Shown here in pieces: positions 46,669 through 56,475 of a stretch of 64,000 nucleotides of DNA; position 1 is the first letter of the stretch; every line of letters begins with the position of its first letter. The notes beneath the pieces are model-generated. The model was not told the DNA's origin. It saw only the letters and a program-made list of their open reading frames with translations, and did not search any database. The translations under genes were made by a program, and so were the position numbers. This DNA comes from Lunularia cruciata. Its lineage: Eukaryota > Streptophyta > Marchantiopsida > Lunulariales > Lunulariaceae. Location of the stretch: the NCBI GenBank assembly GCA_948567375.1, contig OX419760.1:10850001-10914000 (forward strand), read 5' to 3'.

Positions 46669-49437
46669 CTATAGATATACATAGTCGCATGGATGAAATC
46701 GACGGATCGAGGGTCTATAACCTCCTCCTCGAATGGTAGCATAGCGTAAAGTATCTCTATGCTGAGCAATCGCCAAGTTCTCGAAGGCCATCAGCATCAC
46801 TCTCCAAAAGATCTCTGCCCGCTGAGAACATGCGCTCATCCATACATCAGGGTCATCCAAGTCCAAAACTACAATAGCATCTCGACGAATGGCTATAGGT
46901 AAATCTGGATCTCGTCCATAGAGTAGAAAGTATGGAGAGAAGGATGCTAAGGAGGCTTGCCGGCTGAACCGATAGCCCATGGCCAACCAAGGTAACTGGA
47001 GATCCCAATCTCCCAAGTGGCCTCTCTGCAAACCATACTTTCGCAATCCTCTCTTCACCGTCTGAACCACTCTCTCTGCTAAGCCATCTACCTCAGGGTG
47101 ATCTCGGGATGTAGTACGATGATCAATCAAAGCCTTGTCACACAAGACCTGAAACTCTCCCAAGAACTCTGTACCCTGATCAGTCAAAACCTCAGCTGGT
47201 GCACCAAAATGACTAAGAACTCGATCCAGGAACGAGTAAGCTGTCCCTTCACTAGACTTGTCAGGAAGTGCCACCAACTCAATCCACTTGGAGAAGTGCT
47301 CCACCATCACCAAAACATACCGATGATGTCTCATAGTCAGCGGTAAAGGTCCGGCGAAGTCCAAACTCCAACGGTAACCCAATCCCATGATAGGTAATGG
47401 GTGTAACTGTGGCGTAGGAGCATTGAATGATGCTCTAACTCGGTCACAAACCACACATCTGGCAACAAACTGCTGTACCTCGGTCTGCATACCGCGCCAC
47501 CAATAATGACTCTGGAGTAAGCTATATGTACGCTTTACTCCAAAATGTCCTAGCTCCTCATGAGCATGACGGACCAACTGTGGTCTCTGTGATGGAAGTG
47601 GTACTACTCGCACTCTACCATCCTCCCATACACGCAAAAGGTGTCTACCCTCCAATCTGAACCGTTTGGCTCGCTGAAGAACACGGTCTCTCTCCTTGGC
47701 CCCAACTGTGCCACCCACAACACCAGTGCGAAGATAGTCCATCACTAAGACATCATCATGAATGTCTCGCTGAACTATACCAATATCTTCACTCTCTGGA
47801 TTTGTGACCTCAATAACTCCTCCTGTATGCGCTGAGAGAGATACCACCAAAGTCTCTGCAAATATACACAGAAAGGCCAATGCATGCCAACCTGGCACCA
47901 TCTCCTCATCTGTCTCACCATGCCAACGTGCTCCGGTCTGATCCTGCTGGCTAGGACATGGGTTTCTACTCAACCCATCTGCATCACGGTTCACCACTCC
48001 AGGTCTGTGAACAACCGTGAAATCATACTCCTGTAAAATCAGAGCCCATCGTGCAAGCTTCCTTGAAAGCTTATCGGACTCCATCAACCACTTCAGCGGC
48101 TGATGATCAGTGATGAGAGTGAAGGGGTTACCAAATAGGTAACATCGGAAATGTGCTACTGCCCAAACTGCTGCCAAGCACTCTCCCTCATATGAACTAT
48201 ACTTTGCCTCCGCTGAATTGTTGGAGCGACTAGCATAGGCCACCACAAACTCCTTCTCCTCATCATCATGTTGGGTGAGCACCGCTCCAAGCCCCAACAT
48301 ACTCCAAGCAGTGTGAACCTGAAATGGTCGTCCCCTGATCGGTCTCCTCAAAATAGGAGCAGATGTCAACCTCTCCTTGAGCTCTACAAAAGCTCTCTCC
48401 TGCTCATCTCCCCAACACCACTCCTGTGTAAGCTTGGTCAGCTTCGTCAAGGCCTTGGCAATGGCACTAAATCCTCTAACATAGCGGCGATAGAAGTTTG
48501 CCAACCCAAGGAATGCTCGCACTCTGCTCACATCCGTAGGCCGAGGAATACGTGCAATAGCCTCCACCTTGGTCTGCTGAACACCAAGTCCTCCGGGGTA
48601 GATAGTGTGACCCAAATACTCAACCTGCTCGTGGAAGAACCTACACTTCCCAGGATGTAGTTTGAGTCTATGAGATCTCAACCTCTCAAACACCTCCAAC
48701 AACTGTCGCTCATGCTCCTCCACAGTAGTGCTATACACCAAAATGTCATCAATATAGCACCGAGCAAAATCCAGTCCAGCTAGGATCCTATCCATGACCC
48801 TCTGGAACTCAGCAGGAGCATTCTTCAACCCAAATGGTAAGAATCTCCACTGATATAACACATCCTTGCCGTGAGGATCAATAGCCCAAAATGCTGTCTT
48901 GGACTTATCTTCCTCCCTGATCGGCAACTGATGATATCCCGCTCGAAGATCCAAAGTACTGAAGACCTTTGCATGCCCAATCGCATCAAAAATCTCCTCC
49001 GGTGTAGGCATGGCATACCGATCAGCCCTGGTCTGTCGGTTGATAGGACGGTAATCTCCACACATCCGCCTATCTGTATAGTTGCCATGCATATCCTTCT
49101 TGGCTGGCATCACTGTCGCTGATGCATACTCTCCATGTGAAATCTCCACCAAACCAGCCTCAAAAAGGTCACTACTCCGGCTCTGAATCAATGTCCTCTC
49201 CATCTCACTATATCGATAAGGACGTCGGAAAACAGGTGTGTCGCTAGTCAGCTCAATCCGTATACCAGGTCCCTTCAGAGCACCCAAATCCTTCATATTG
49301 AAGGCAAAACAACTCGTGTGACTCCTCAAGAACCTCCAAACCCTCCGTCTTTCCTCTCCAGTAAGCTTGGGTCCAAGATCTGGCTCCCAAGTATCCTCTG
49401 TAACTGTAGTAGGAGTGGAAGACGTACTGATTGGCTG
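46669..49437 (-). CDS. gypsy RT-RNase H-integrase of element G
   Basis: 922 codons without a stop. It follows a TAG at 49438-49440, and its first methionines lie within the RT region (FAFNMKDLG), so it was made as part of a polyprotein. RT: YRPINRQTRADRYAMPTPEE, FSTLDLRAGYHQ, FLPFGLKNAPAEFQ, CYIDDILVYS. RNase H: VVAYASRSNNSAEAKYSSYE and TLITDHQPLKWLM. Integrase: zinc region HEELGHFGVKRTYSLL to CVVCDR, then the core with LDFAGPLPL, VLTDQGTEFLGE and GLAERVVQ carrying the three catalytic acids. All catalytic motifs are present, so the enzyme block looks functional apart from access to translation. Confidence 0.94.
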   Translation of the reverse strand, partial: QPISTSSTPTTVTEDTWEPDLGPKLTGEERRRVWRFLRSHTSCFAFNMKDLGALKGPGIRIELTSDTPVFRRPYRYSEMERTLIQSRSSDLFEAGLVEISHGEYASATVMPAKKDMHGNYTDRRMCGDYRPINRQTRADRYAMPTPEEIFDAIGHAKVFSTLDLRAGYHQLPIREEDKSKTAFWAIDPHGKDVLYQWRFLPFGLKNAPAEFQRVMDRILAGLDFARCYIDDILVYSTTVEEHERQLLEVFERLRSHRLKLHPGKCRFFHEQVEYLGHTIYPGGLGVQQTKVEAIARIPRPTDVSRVRAFLGLANFYRRYVRGFSAIAKALTKLTKLTQEWCWGDEQERAFVELKERLTSAPILRRPIRGRPFQVHTAWSMLGLGAVLTQHDDEEKEFVVAYASRSNNSAEAKYSSYEGECLAAVWAVAHFRCYLFGNPFTLITDHQPLKWLMESDKLSRKLARWALILQEYDFTVVHRPGVVNRDADGLSRNPCPSQQDQTGARWHGETDEEMVPGWHALAFLCIFAETLVVSLSAHTGGVIEVTNPESEDIGIVQRDIHDDVLVMDYLRTGVVGGTVGAKERDRVLQRAKRFRLEGRHLLRVWEDGRVRVVPLPSQRPQLVRHAHEELGHFGVKRTYSLLQSHYWWRGMQTEVQQFVARCVVCDRVRASFNAPTPQLHPLPIMGLGYRWSLDFAGPLPLTMRHHRYVLVMVEHFSKWIELVALPDKSSEGTAYSFLDRVLSHFGAPAEVLTDQGTEFLGEFQVLCDKALIDHRTTSRDHPEVDGLAERVVQTVKRGLRKYGLQRGHLGDWDLQLPWLAMGYRFSRQASLASFSPYFLLYGRDPDLPIAIRRDAIVVLDLDDPDVWMSACSQRAEIFWRVMLMAFENLAIAQHRDTLRYATIRGGGYRPSIRRFHPCDYVYL

Positions 49438-50862
49438 CTACACTGGGCCCTTGGGAGCAACGGTGTCATGCTCCCGACCACTAGAGGTCCCAACCTCTGT
49501 GTGAAAAACTCCCTCCACTCTGGCTGCAAGCTCCATACGTCCTCTGGCTGCATCCCAGGTGGACCAAAGGTGTAATCCAAGTAGCCCACGCTCACCTGGA
49601 TGGACTCCAAGTAGACCACTCTCCCTAGTAGCTACTGGATGTGTCCCAAGAATACCATGTCAACTCGGTCCATCGCCCCCAGCATGTGCCTGAATCGTCT
49701 CGATAGGCACAGGGCTCACAAGTGTCCGAGTGGTGATACCTATCAAGCGCATCCTACGCTGCTCTGCCAAACCAAGGCTCACAATCCAGGTCAAACAGTT
49801 CAGGTCCATAGCCTGACCTAACACCTGACGCCTGGATGCCTCTGACACTGCTGGAACAGCGGTAATACCGGTGCGAAAACCCATCGCCCGCTCTCTCTCA
49901 TCAGCATTGGGCTCCACCAACTGCTGTAACTATGAGTCCCAAACAAGTCCAGGTCCTCCCTCTCGAAAAGCATGAGAGCCTGGGAAACTCATGAGTGTGG
50001 GAAATGCAGCTCTAGGCTGTCCAACTAGGTTCACCACTGCCATAGGTGACCTATCAGCCACTACCACTGTCTAAGACTGACGTCCAGCATCCAAGATATC
50101 ATCAACAAGAATGTGGTCTAGTCGCTGAATCCCATCATAACTACGCTGTAGAACCTCTCTGGGTAAAAGGTTCGTCCACCAAAGACGAAGACGATGAGCC
50201 CGTGATCCCACTCTGGCTGCATCTAACAATACAGCAGGTCCCATCCAAGAATGGACCTGATGTGTACTCGCCACCACTCTAGTGCGAGAATCACCCATCA
50301 ATGGAATGTTCTCCAAAAGGTAAGCTGGAGAAACAGACTAATGAACCTGGAGATGTCGTAGTATCCGTAACATCTCCCAAAACACACCAGAACGAGGATC
50401 CTGAAGACCCAAACCGCGGCCCGCACGTGTATGTCCCTGACATGGCCATCCAGAAATCACCAAGTGAATAGGCCCATGTCTCTCTAGGTCATGCGCCCCT
50501 AATAAGGAAATGTCTCATGGTAAGGCCTTCTGGTAACCTCTGACTGCTGACATCGGTAATAACTCCGGATACCGATAGGCCAAGTGTGCCACATGATGTA
50601 GAGAGACTCGCCTAGCAGTCTCATCTCTCTCTACATACAAGTACCTCTGTACTCGGATACCCGCCTGTAACACCGCAGCTAGTCCGGTGCTGATCCCACC
50701 AAACAACTCTAATAGACATATCCCCTCTACTGGATACTGCCAAGCAATGAGTGTGGTATCCAGAGGTGTCAAAGCAATCGCCTCTGGAGGCTCATCCTCA
50801 CACTCATCCCCTGATGGTACGAAGGCTCCACTCCAAGCCTGCTGCACCAACTGATCTGCATG
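49438..50862 (-). pseudogene. C5-cytosine DNA methyltransferase domain in gypsy Pol
   Basis: Same frame as the RT behind it and the protease before it. Motif I: LLELFGGISTGLAAVLQAG (about 50.66-50.72 kb). Motif IV: SGWPCQGHTRAG, with the catalytic Cys codon at 50440-50442, followed by DPRSGVFWEMLRIL. Motif VI: LLENIPL (about 50.30-50.32 kb). Motif VIII: GSRAHRLRLWWTNL. Motifs IX-X: RAMGFRTGITAV and SRRQVLGQAMDL (about 49.80-49.89 kb). This is the motif order of C5-cytosine methyltransferases. LFGGISTG, SRAHRxRxWW and MGF...LGQA lean to the DNMT3/DRM type. Such enzymes put a methyl group on cytosine C5 via the motif IV Cys. Six stops lie within or at the edge of this block (50515 TGA; 50338, 50071, 49930 and 49438 TAG; 49660 TGA), so this copy cannot make a full enzyme without readthrough. 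About 250 codons between motif X and RT are unassigned. Confidence 0.9.
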
Positions 50863-52164
50863 CTACTGCAATGCCTCCTCTGAACTCCACAATGGAACAT
50901 CCAAGGTGGATGGAACAATCCCACTCGTACTCCATAGCCGAGTGATCTCCTCTGGTACTGGAGTATCCTCTGCATGGGCGTTCCCCTCCAACAAGTCACC
51001 AGGCCAAGTAACTGCACCGCTGAAAGCCAAAACTGATGCTGCCATGGTCCCGGACTGTAGTGAGCCAAGACTGCCACTACTAAAGCGTACTGGTAGGCGA
51101 CATACCCGTCCCTCACCAGACTGCCAACCAGGTCTATAAGAGGCTGTCTCCTCCCAATAGTCAATACTGAAACCCATAGGGTATAACACTGCTCCCCCAA
51201 CTAGCACATCATATGACTCAGCTATCGTCGCAATAGCCTGAGCTCTCACCACTGAGCTATCAGTCGGATGACCAGGCTGAACCTAGACAACAAGCTCTCC
51301 ACGTGTGATGTACTGTGTCGAACCACCACCAAGAGATGTTTGGATCTGAAATGGACACCTCTCCACATCGGTCTTCCGTAACTCCAGACCAACAATTGCA
51401 GCCTTCCCCAACATAAGGGGCTGCGCACCAGAGTCTAACAAGACTCTCTGTGGTGTATAGACCTTCCCTGAAGGTCCCACTAAACGAAAGATCCCCCTCT
51501 GGTTATCCAATAGGACAACACCAGGTGTAAACCGCGCTCTCTCAAAGGCCGGTCTAGCTGGCAACTCCTCCAGTCTAGCCGCTGCTGCCTGCCATAAACC
51601 ACTGGTCGCTGAACGGATCCCATGCTCCTCAACCAAGTCAGATCCACTACCAACCACCTCTGCTCTAGTAGTAGGAACCGCACCATCCCTACTCTCACAC
51701 AACGTGGCAGCCAACCGGAACACTGGGGCTGGGTCCACTCCCAATGTAAACATGTCACTGGCTGAAAATAAAGGATGCCGCATAATCAGCTGAGCCGCCC
51801 CCAACATCATGCTAGACTCAGTCTGTGTAGTAGCAGGTGGCTGACTAGCAGGTACTCCATCAGGTACTCCATCACCACCTACCACACCTGCACTGGGACG
51901 TCTAGGAACCATGGATGTCGTCTGCAATGCCTCAGATAGCGTGAAAGACTGGGGAAGTCTGACCTGTCTCCCAACCTCTCCTCTCTGTGGGTCCAACTCC
52001 ACTGATGCTCCTCTAGGCTCTGGAGCACATACTGCACTCCTAGTCACTGCTGCAGATGCATCCACCTGTGCTGCTCCGCACATGAAGTCCAAAGCATCTC
52101 TATCACCAGCATATGAGGTGGAAGCCTCAGCACCCAAATCTGATCTCCTCTGAGCAATAGCATA
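50863..52164 (-). pseudogene. Retropepsin region of element G Pol
   Basis: The Pol frame opens after a TAG at 52165-52167 and overlaps the end of Gag by about 120 nt in the -1 frame, so Gag-Pol was probably joined by a -1 frameshift. I found no classic slippery heptamer. The aspartic protease has VLLDSGAQPLML as active site (about 51.4 kb) and SYDVLVGGAVLYPMGF near its end (about 51.2 kb). Two TAG stops interrupt it, at 51283-51285 and 50863-50865. The N-terminal 170 residues are low-complexity linker. Confidence 0.85.
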
Positions 52165-53429
52165 CTAGCCAATCTCTGCTCCAACTGCTCAATCCGAGTA
52201 GCCATAGCTGTGTCAGAAGTAAGGGCAGGTACTGCACCCCTACTAGGTGTAGATCCTCTACCACCACCTCTACCACCTCGTCCTCCATGAACTGGAGCTC
52301 CTCTACTACCTGTCATAGCAGCCCTACCACTCCGTAACTCCGGGTGTAGGTCAAAACACCGGTCACTAGTATGACCAAATCTATGGCAGTGCTCACACTG
52401 CCTCTGTGCTGGCTGTGATGCACCAGAGGTATCAGGTCCGCTGCCCTGAGTACACTCTCTCCTATGGTGAGGTCCACCACAAGTCCAACAAGCAACACCA
52501 CCACTCACTAGCTGCTGCTGACCCGAAAATGAGGGTAAGGGTCTAACTCCACTAGGCCCTCCACTCGCTCCATAGGATCTGGGCTGTCCACCCTGTCCTT
52601 GAAAACCAACTGGGCGTGGTGCACTCTGCTGCACTCTAGAAGAAGTCACAACCGTGGATGAGGTCTCTCTACCAAATCCAGCTGTCACCACTCTCTCCTC
52701 CACCATGTTGAGCTCAATACGCTCAGCCAAACCAAAGACTACTGCCAAAGTGGGCGAAGTAGCCTGCAACAACGTAGCATCACGAACTCTACGTCGCAAC
52801 TCCCTGTCCAGTATCCCATACCAAAACTGGACTGCCTGGGCCTCAGTAACTCCCTGAGTGAAACTGATCAGCCGCCTCATGCGAGTGTATGCCTCGCGTA
52901 GGCTCTCTCCAGCCTTCCGCTGGAACTCCTGCAAGCTCCTCAGCTTGTCAGTCCGCACTCCCTGGTAGTTCTGCCTCAAACATAGGAAGAACTCCACCAT
53001 GGGGTTAAACCCCAGTACCACACCACCTCCTGCAGCGGTACTTCCACTCGTAGTAGCACTATCTCCAGCTAGTGCACCTCCACTAGCTCCACCCACACTA
53101 CTCGAGCTAGAACTCGTAGGTACAGCCGATCTACTCCTGGCCACCGAGCCTGAAGTGATAGAGACATAGTGAGGAGACCAATATTGTCTCCATAACTCAA
53201 TCTCCTCCAAATGAGCTCTCCTGAACTCATGGTAATCGTCCATCGGTGGACCCTCCAAGTGCTGAAACAACCCCTTCCATGCCATGAAGGGTGTGAACAA
53301 AGTCGGGTTCCGCATCTGCTGCAGATCACACCAACTATCGAACTCCTGGATGAAGTCCTCCAACTCAATGGTACCCACTGTACCAGAGTAACGCCTAGGG
53401 CCTTTGGAGGCCCCATAAATCTCGTCCAT
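52044..53429 (-). CDS. Gag of element G with two zinc knuckles
   Basis: First in-frame ATG at 53427-53429 (MDEIYGASKGPRRYSG). The open frame reaches back to 53669 without another ATG. The capsid-type region has FIQEFDSWCDLQ, LREAYTRMRRLISFTQG and AVQFWYGILDRELRRRV (retrotrans_gag type). Then come two zinc knuckles, CWTCGGPHHRREC (a shortened CX2CX3HX4C) and CEHCHRFGHTSDRC (CX2CX4HX4C), and a glycine-arginine-rich tail (GGRGGRGGGRG) that may bind nucleic acid. There is no stop in 462 codons. It would form the particle and package element RNA. The last 40 codons overlap Pol. Confidence 0.9.
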   Translation of the reverse strand: MDEIYGASKGPRRYSGTVGTIELEDFIQEFDSWCDLQQMRNPTLFTPFMAWKGLFQHLEGPPMDDYHEFRRAHLEEIELWRQYWSPHYVSITSGSVARSRSAVPTSSSSSSVGGASGGALAGDSATTSGSTAAGGGVVLGFNPMVEFFLCLRQNYQGVRTDKLRSLQEFQRKAGESLREAYTRMRRLISFTQGVTEAQAVQFWYGILDRELRRRVRDATLLQATSPTLAVVFGLAERIELNMVEERVVTAGFGRETSSTVVTSSRVQQSAPRPVGFQGQGGQPRSYGASGGPSGVRPLPSFSGQQQLVSGGVACWTCGGPHHRRECTQGSGPDTSGASQPAQRQCEHCHRFGHTSDRCFDLHPELRSGRAAMTGSRGAPVHGGRGGRGGGRGSTPSRGAVPALTSDTAMATRIEQLEQRLASMLLLRGDQIWVLRLPPHMLVIEMLWTSCAEQHRWMHLQQ

Positions 53430-54020
53430 GTCCCACAACAACGGTGCGGACACACCAAGTGCACTCTCAACTGAATCAGCTCCTGTGTCGAACTCCAACT
53501 CAGAGTCAATCTCCTCCCTCACTGGGACTTGAGATACAGGCTGATACCGAGTATCACTCCGAGTAAACCCACTGCGTACTGCAGGGCTAACTCCTCTGGA
53601 ATCTCCAAAGAACTCCGTCGTGACCACGTAACTGCAACAGCAAACCCGAACCACCAACTGCAACCGCAAGTCGCAACTGCAAGTGCCCCACCAAGTGCCA
53701 ACACCAACTAGACACCACCCACTAATGTAACTCTAACCGAGATAACTACACTAGGGGAAGGGCAACCTGTAACCTGCCATCATAACACGCACTCTCACGG
53801 TCTGCAGGTCATCACTTCTTGCCTCACCGGAGAGAAACAAAGGTAGTCTGATTGGTCATCACTCCAGCCTCACCACCGAGAGCACACCAGAGCACCAACG
53901 CTCAAAAGTCAAGGCACCTCACACAAACGTGGTGCACAAACAGGAAGCAGAGAATGGAGGGGATCCAATCACAAGAAATCTAAACGAAAACCCTCCATCT
54001 CATAACACAACACGGGACTG
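53430..54020 (-). other. Leader region of element G
   Basis: Untranslated or N-terminal Gag sequence between the likely primer site and the first Gag ATG. The Gag frame is open as far as 53669, so a non-ATG or upstream start cannot be excluded. No other motif is seen. Confidence 0.55.
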
Positions 54021-54032
54021 ACTCTGCTACCA
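54021..54032 (-). other. Probable primer-binding site of element G
   Basis: Minus strand TGGTAGCAGAGT followed by CAG. It matches the initiator tRNA-Met complement TGGTATCAGAGCCAG at 13 of 15 positions and starts with the obligatory TGG. It lies two bases inside a TG at 54035, which would make that the LTR end. Confidence 0.65.
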
Positions 54033-54034
54033 TT

Positions 54035-55513
54035 TGGCATTTGACATAAGAGTAATTTGTATCTAAGTCCTAAGCTACCAGGATCACCAAGAATGGGATC
54101 AAACTGCCTCTCCTAGCCAAAGCTACATGTGTATAGATAACAGTGGCACAGTCACTATGACAACAAGTGAGGGTGGACCAGTTGGCTAGGGCACCAGTCT
54201 AGGAACAAGAGATCTAGGGGTCAAACCCTGTTGCGCACAATCTAGCAAGAAAGGCAGATTTTGCCAACCAATGACCAAGATCTACACTAAACTAGCTAGC
54301 CTCACGCCAGCAAGCTGGCTTGCTGGCCCTTCTAGGCCTTAGTAGCCTCTCATAGCCCACAGCCCTATGCCTCGAAGCCTCGAAACGCCGAAATTCAGCC
54401 AAATGAGGCCTTTCTTGTTGCCACTTCGAACCTCCTCCAAAATTGGTGAAACTTCTCCAAATCTGCGAAACTCCTCCAAACTAGCGAAACTTCTCCAAAT
54501 CTGGCCAAACAGCGAAACTCCTCCAATTCTGGCCCAAAATCTGATGTAAATCTGACGTAAACCCTGACATAAACCCTAAAGATGGATGTCCGCCAAATCC
54601 CCCGCTAACTTTCCACTCGAGCCAAATTGACAAAACGGGTTTTTCCAAATCACAATTTCATGAGAAGAGCTTTCCAACTCCACCTTCAATTTCACTTTCT
54701 GAGCCCAACTCGCAGCAAATTGGTCCTGCCTTCACCTCCTGAGCTCAAAATCACAACACTGCTCGAAAATTGCTCCTTCTTTGCTCAAAATTTGGCCAGC
54801 GCTTCCGCACACCGTCCGCCTAACTGCCAAATTTGCATCAACTACACGAGCTTCTGCACACTAGGGAAACATAGAACCTGAATCGAGCTACCACGATCCA
54901 CCGAGCTTGGAGATACCACCAACACTCAATGTTCCTGCACCCGATTTCCCCTTGATTTCACTTCTCTGATGTAATCAGATTGCTTAACACTTTCAACTCA
55001 ACTCAACTCAGATCAGTACTTGATCTGTCACTCTATAAACTGCCAACAACTGGGCACTGATTACAGTCAAGCCACACCCACTCAAGCATAGAGAATCCAA
55101 GTGACGCTCGCCGGCCTCTGTCCACCATAGCCAGGAACTCTAAGGCTCAACATCAGAGAAGTGAGCTCTCTGGAGCTCACTTCGAAACTATACCCCCTGG
55201 ACTCGAGCTAGCCCTGAAACCCTAACGGTCCCGCTGACGGCACACTCGACGGTGCAAACGGTGCAAAGTGACGGTGGGCCCCACCGTGAAGTCAGTACCC
55301 CGAACACAAAATCTAACCGTCGGAAAGTAGTCCCTGAGAAACAGCTAGAATAACTCTAACTACCATCACTGGAACTCCAATGTCCGAGCATCTAGATGCG
55401 GAACTACAAATGGCGTGACAATTGCTACACAACGTATATACATTGCTATCAATATCATACACTATAGAAGCACAACTCACACATCAATCATACATGAACT
55501 CTAAAGTGCCATA
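54035..55513 (-). repeat. 5' LTR region of element G, shared with copy H
   Basis: The part 54981-55420 is the LTR core, 99.3 percent identical to the left LTR (three differences). From about 55428 to 55513 the sequence switches to the diverged form belonging to copy H. The part 54035-54968 has no counterpart in the left LTR. It holds short repeats (GCGAAACTCCTCC and GAAACTTCTCC variants, 54.43-54.54 kb) and a tRNA-like stretch near 54.17-54.24 kb. The primer site at 54021 argues that it is LTR. Confidence 0.65.
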
Positions 55514-56475
55514 ATTGCCCTCGAGTTGGTGGTTATGTCCCTTTAACTCTAGATAGTCATCTACTCCAAATATGTGATATGTCCTATGGTAAGCCCAGAT
55601 CAAGAGGCCAAGTGATGTCAAGCCCCATCAATAGTTGCATGTCTGCAATCTATATCACATAAAAAGTGAACTAGCTATAAGTCAAGTACATCTAGGACAT
55701 AACCACTATTCTTGAGGAACCATAGTGAAGGGAGAAGTCAAACATACCATATACCATCCTCTTGAATAACACAACAACGTAGTAACAACTCCACCAAAAG
55801 AACTACATAACATACATCACAAGCTTGCATGTACAAGTGCCAAGCTTGGGTCTATAGTGCCATCAATATTTGGGAAGTGGCATGGCACACAATTGCAAAC
55901 ATGATCTTTCCAAACAACACCATCACATCCTTCCAACACAAGGATTTTGGAAGGCAAAACCTTGCATGCTCTCAAGATAGTGCGGCTTGTAGTAACATCA
56001 AGTGTTGTCGGTGTAGTCTATTGTAGTTATATGTAGTCTCCTTAGATGAAATTGACAAATTAGGGGTCTATAACCTCATCCTAAAATAGTAACATAGCAT
56101 AATGTATCCCTATGTTTAGCAATCATTGAGTTCTCAAAGGCTATTGGCATCACTCTCCAAAAGATCTCCGTCCATTGAGAACATGCACTCACCCATATGT
56201 TTGGATCATCCAAGCCCAAAATTACAGTAAGATTATGATGAATGGCTATAGGTAAATTTGGATCTCATCCATAGAGTAGAAAGTAAGGAGAGAAGGATGC
56301 TAAGTAGCCTTATTGGCTGAACTAATAGCCCATGGTAAACCAAGGTAATTAGATATCCCAATCTCCTAGTGACCTCCTTGCAAACCATACTACACAATAT
56401 TCTCTTCATAGTTTGAACCACTTTCTTTGCTAAGCCATCTACCTTAAGGTGATCTTGAGAGATAATATGCTAATC
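55514..56475 (-). pseudogene. Sister copy H of element G: end of Pol
   Basis: Collinear with 46157-47120 of element G (polypurine tract, PHD region, integrase end) but much diverged, with many C-to-T and G-to-A changes and loss of CG dinucleotides. For example the G-copy CCGGGTG, CATCGTTAG and GTCGCC read CCAAGTG, CATCAATAG and GTTGCA. No frame survives. The copy is interrupted at 56475 by element F. Confidence 0.85.

Larger units (their letters stand above)
45604..55513 (-). mobile_element. Ty3/gypsy element G carrying a DNA methyltransferase and a PHD finger
   Basis: Minus-strand element with the order 5' LTR, Gag, protease, C5-cytosine methyltransferase, RT, RNase H, integrase, PHD finger, polypurine tract, 3' LTR. 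The shared LTR core (about 440 bp; 45608-46048 and 54981-55420) differs at only three bases, so the insertion is young. Gag (from 53429) and the RT-integrase part are open. The protease-methyltransferase part has eight in-frame stops but no frameshift. The LTR outer parts do not match between the two ends: the right LTR ends in sequence of the diverged copy H, and the left LTR abuts older LTRs. Confidence 0.92.

Noticed and set aside
46324-52164. Reassigned genetic code with TAG as glutamine
   Set aside because: TGA stops occur too, the host genes use no in-frame TAG, and amidase ends with TAG at the expected place. Deamination of CAG explains the pattern more simply.
52040-52164. Classic -1 slippery heptamer at the Gag-Pol overlap of G
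   Set aside because: The frames are in the -1 relation, but no XXXYYYZ heptamer sits in the Gag frame in the overlap.
54960-54980. Primer-binding site directly next to the LTR core (ATCAGAG at 54.96 kb)
   Set aside because: It lacks the obligatory leading TGG, and the site at 54021 matches better.
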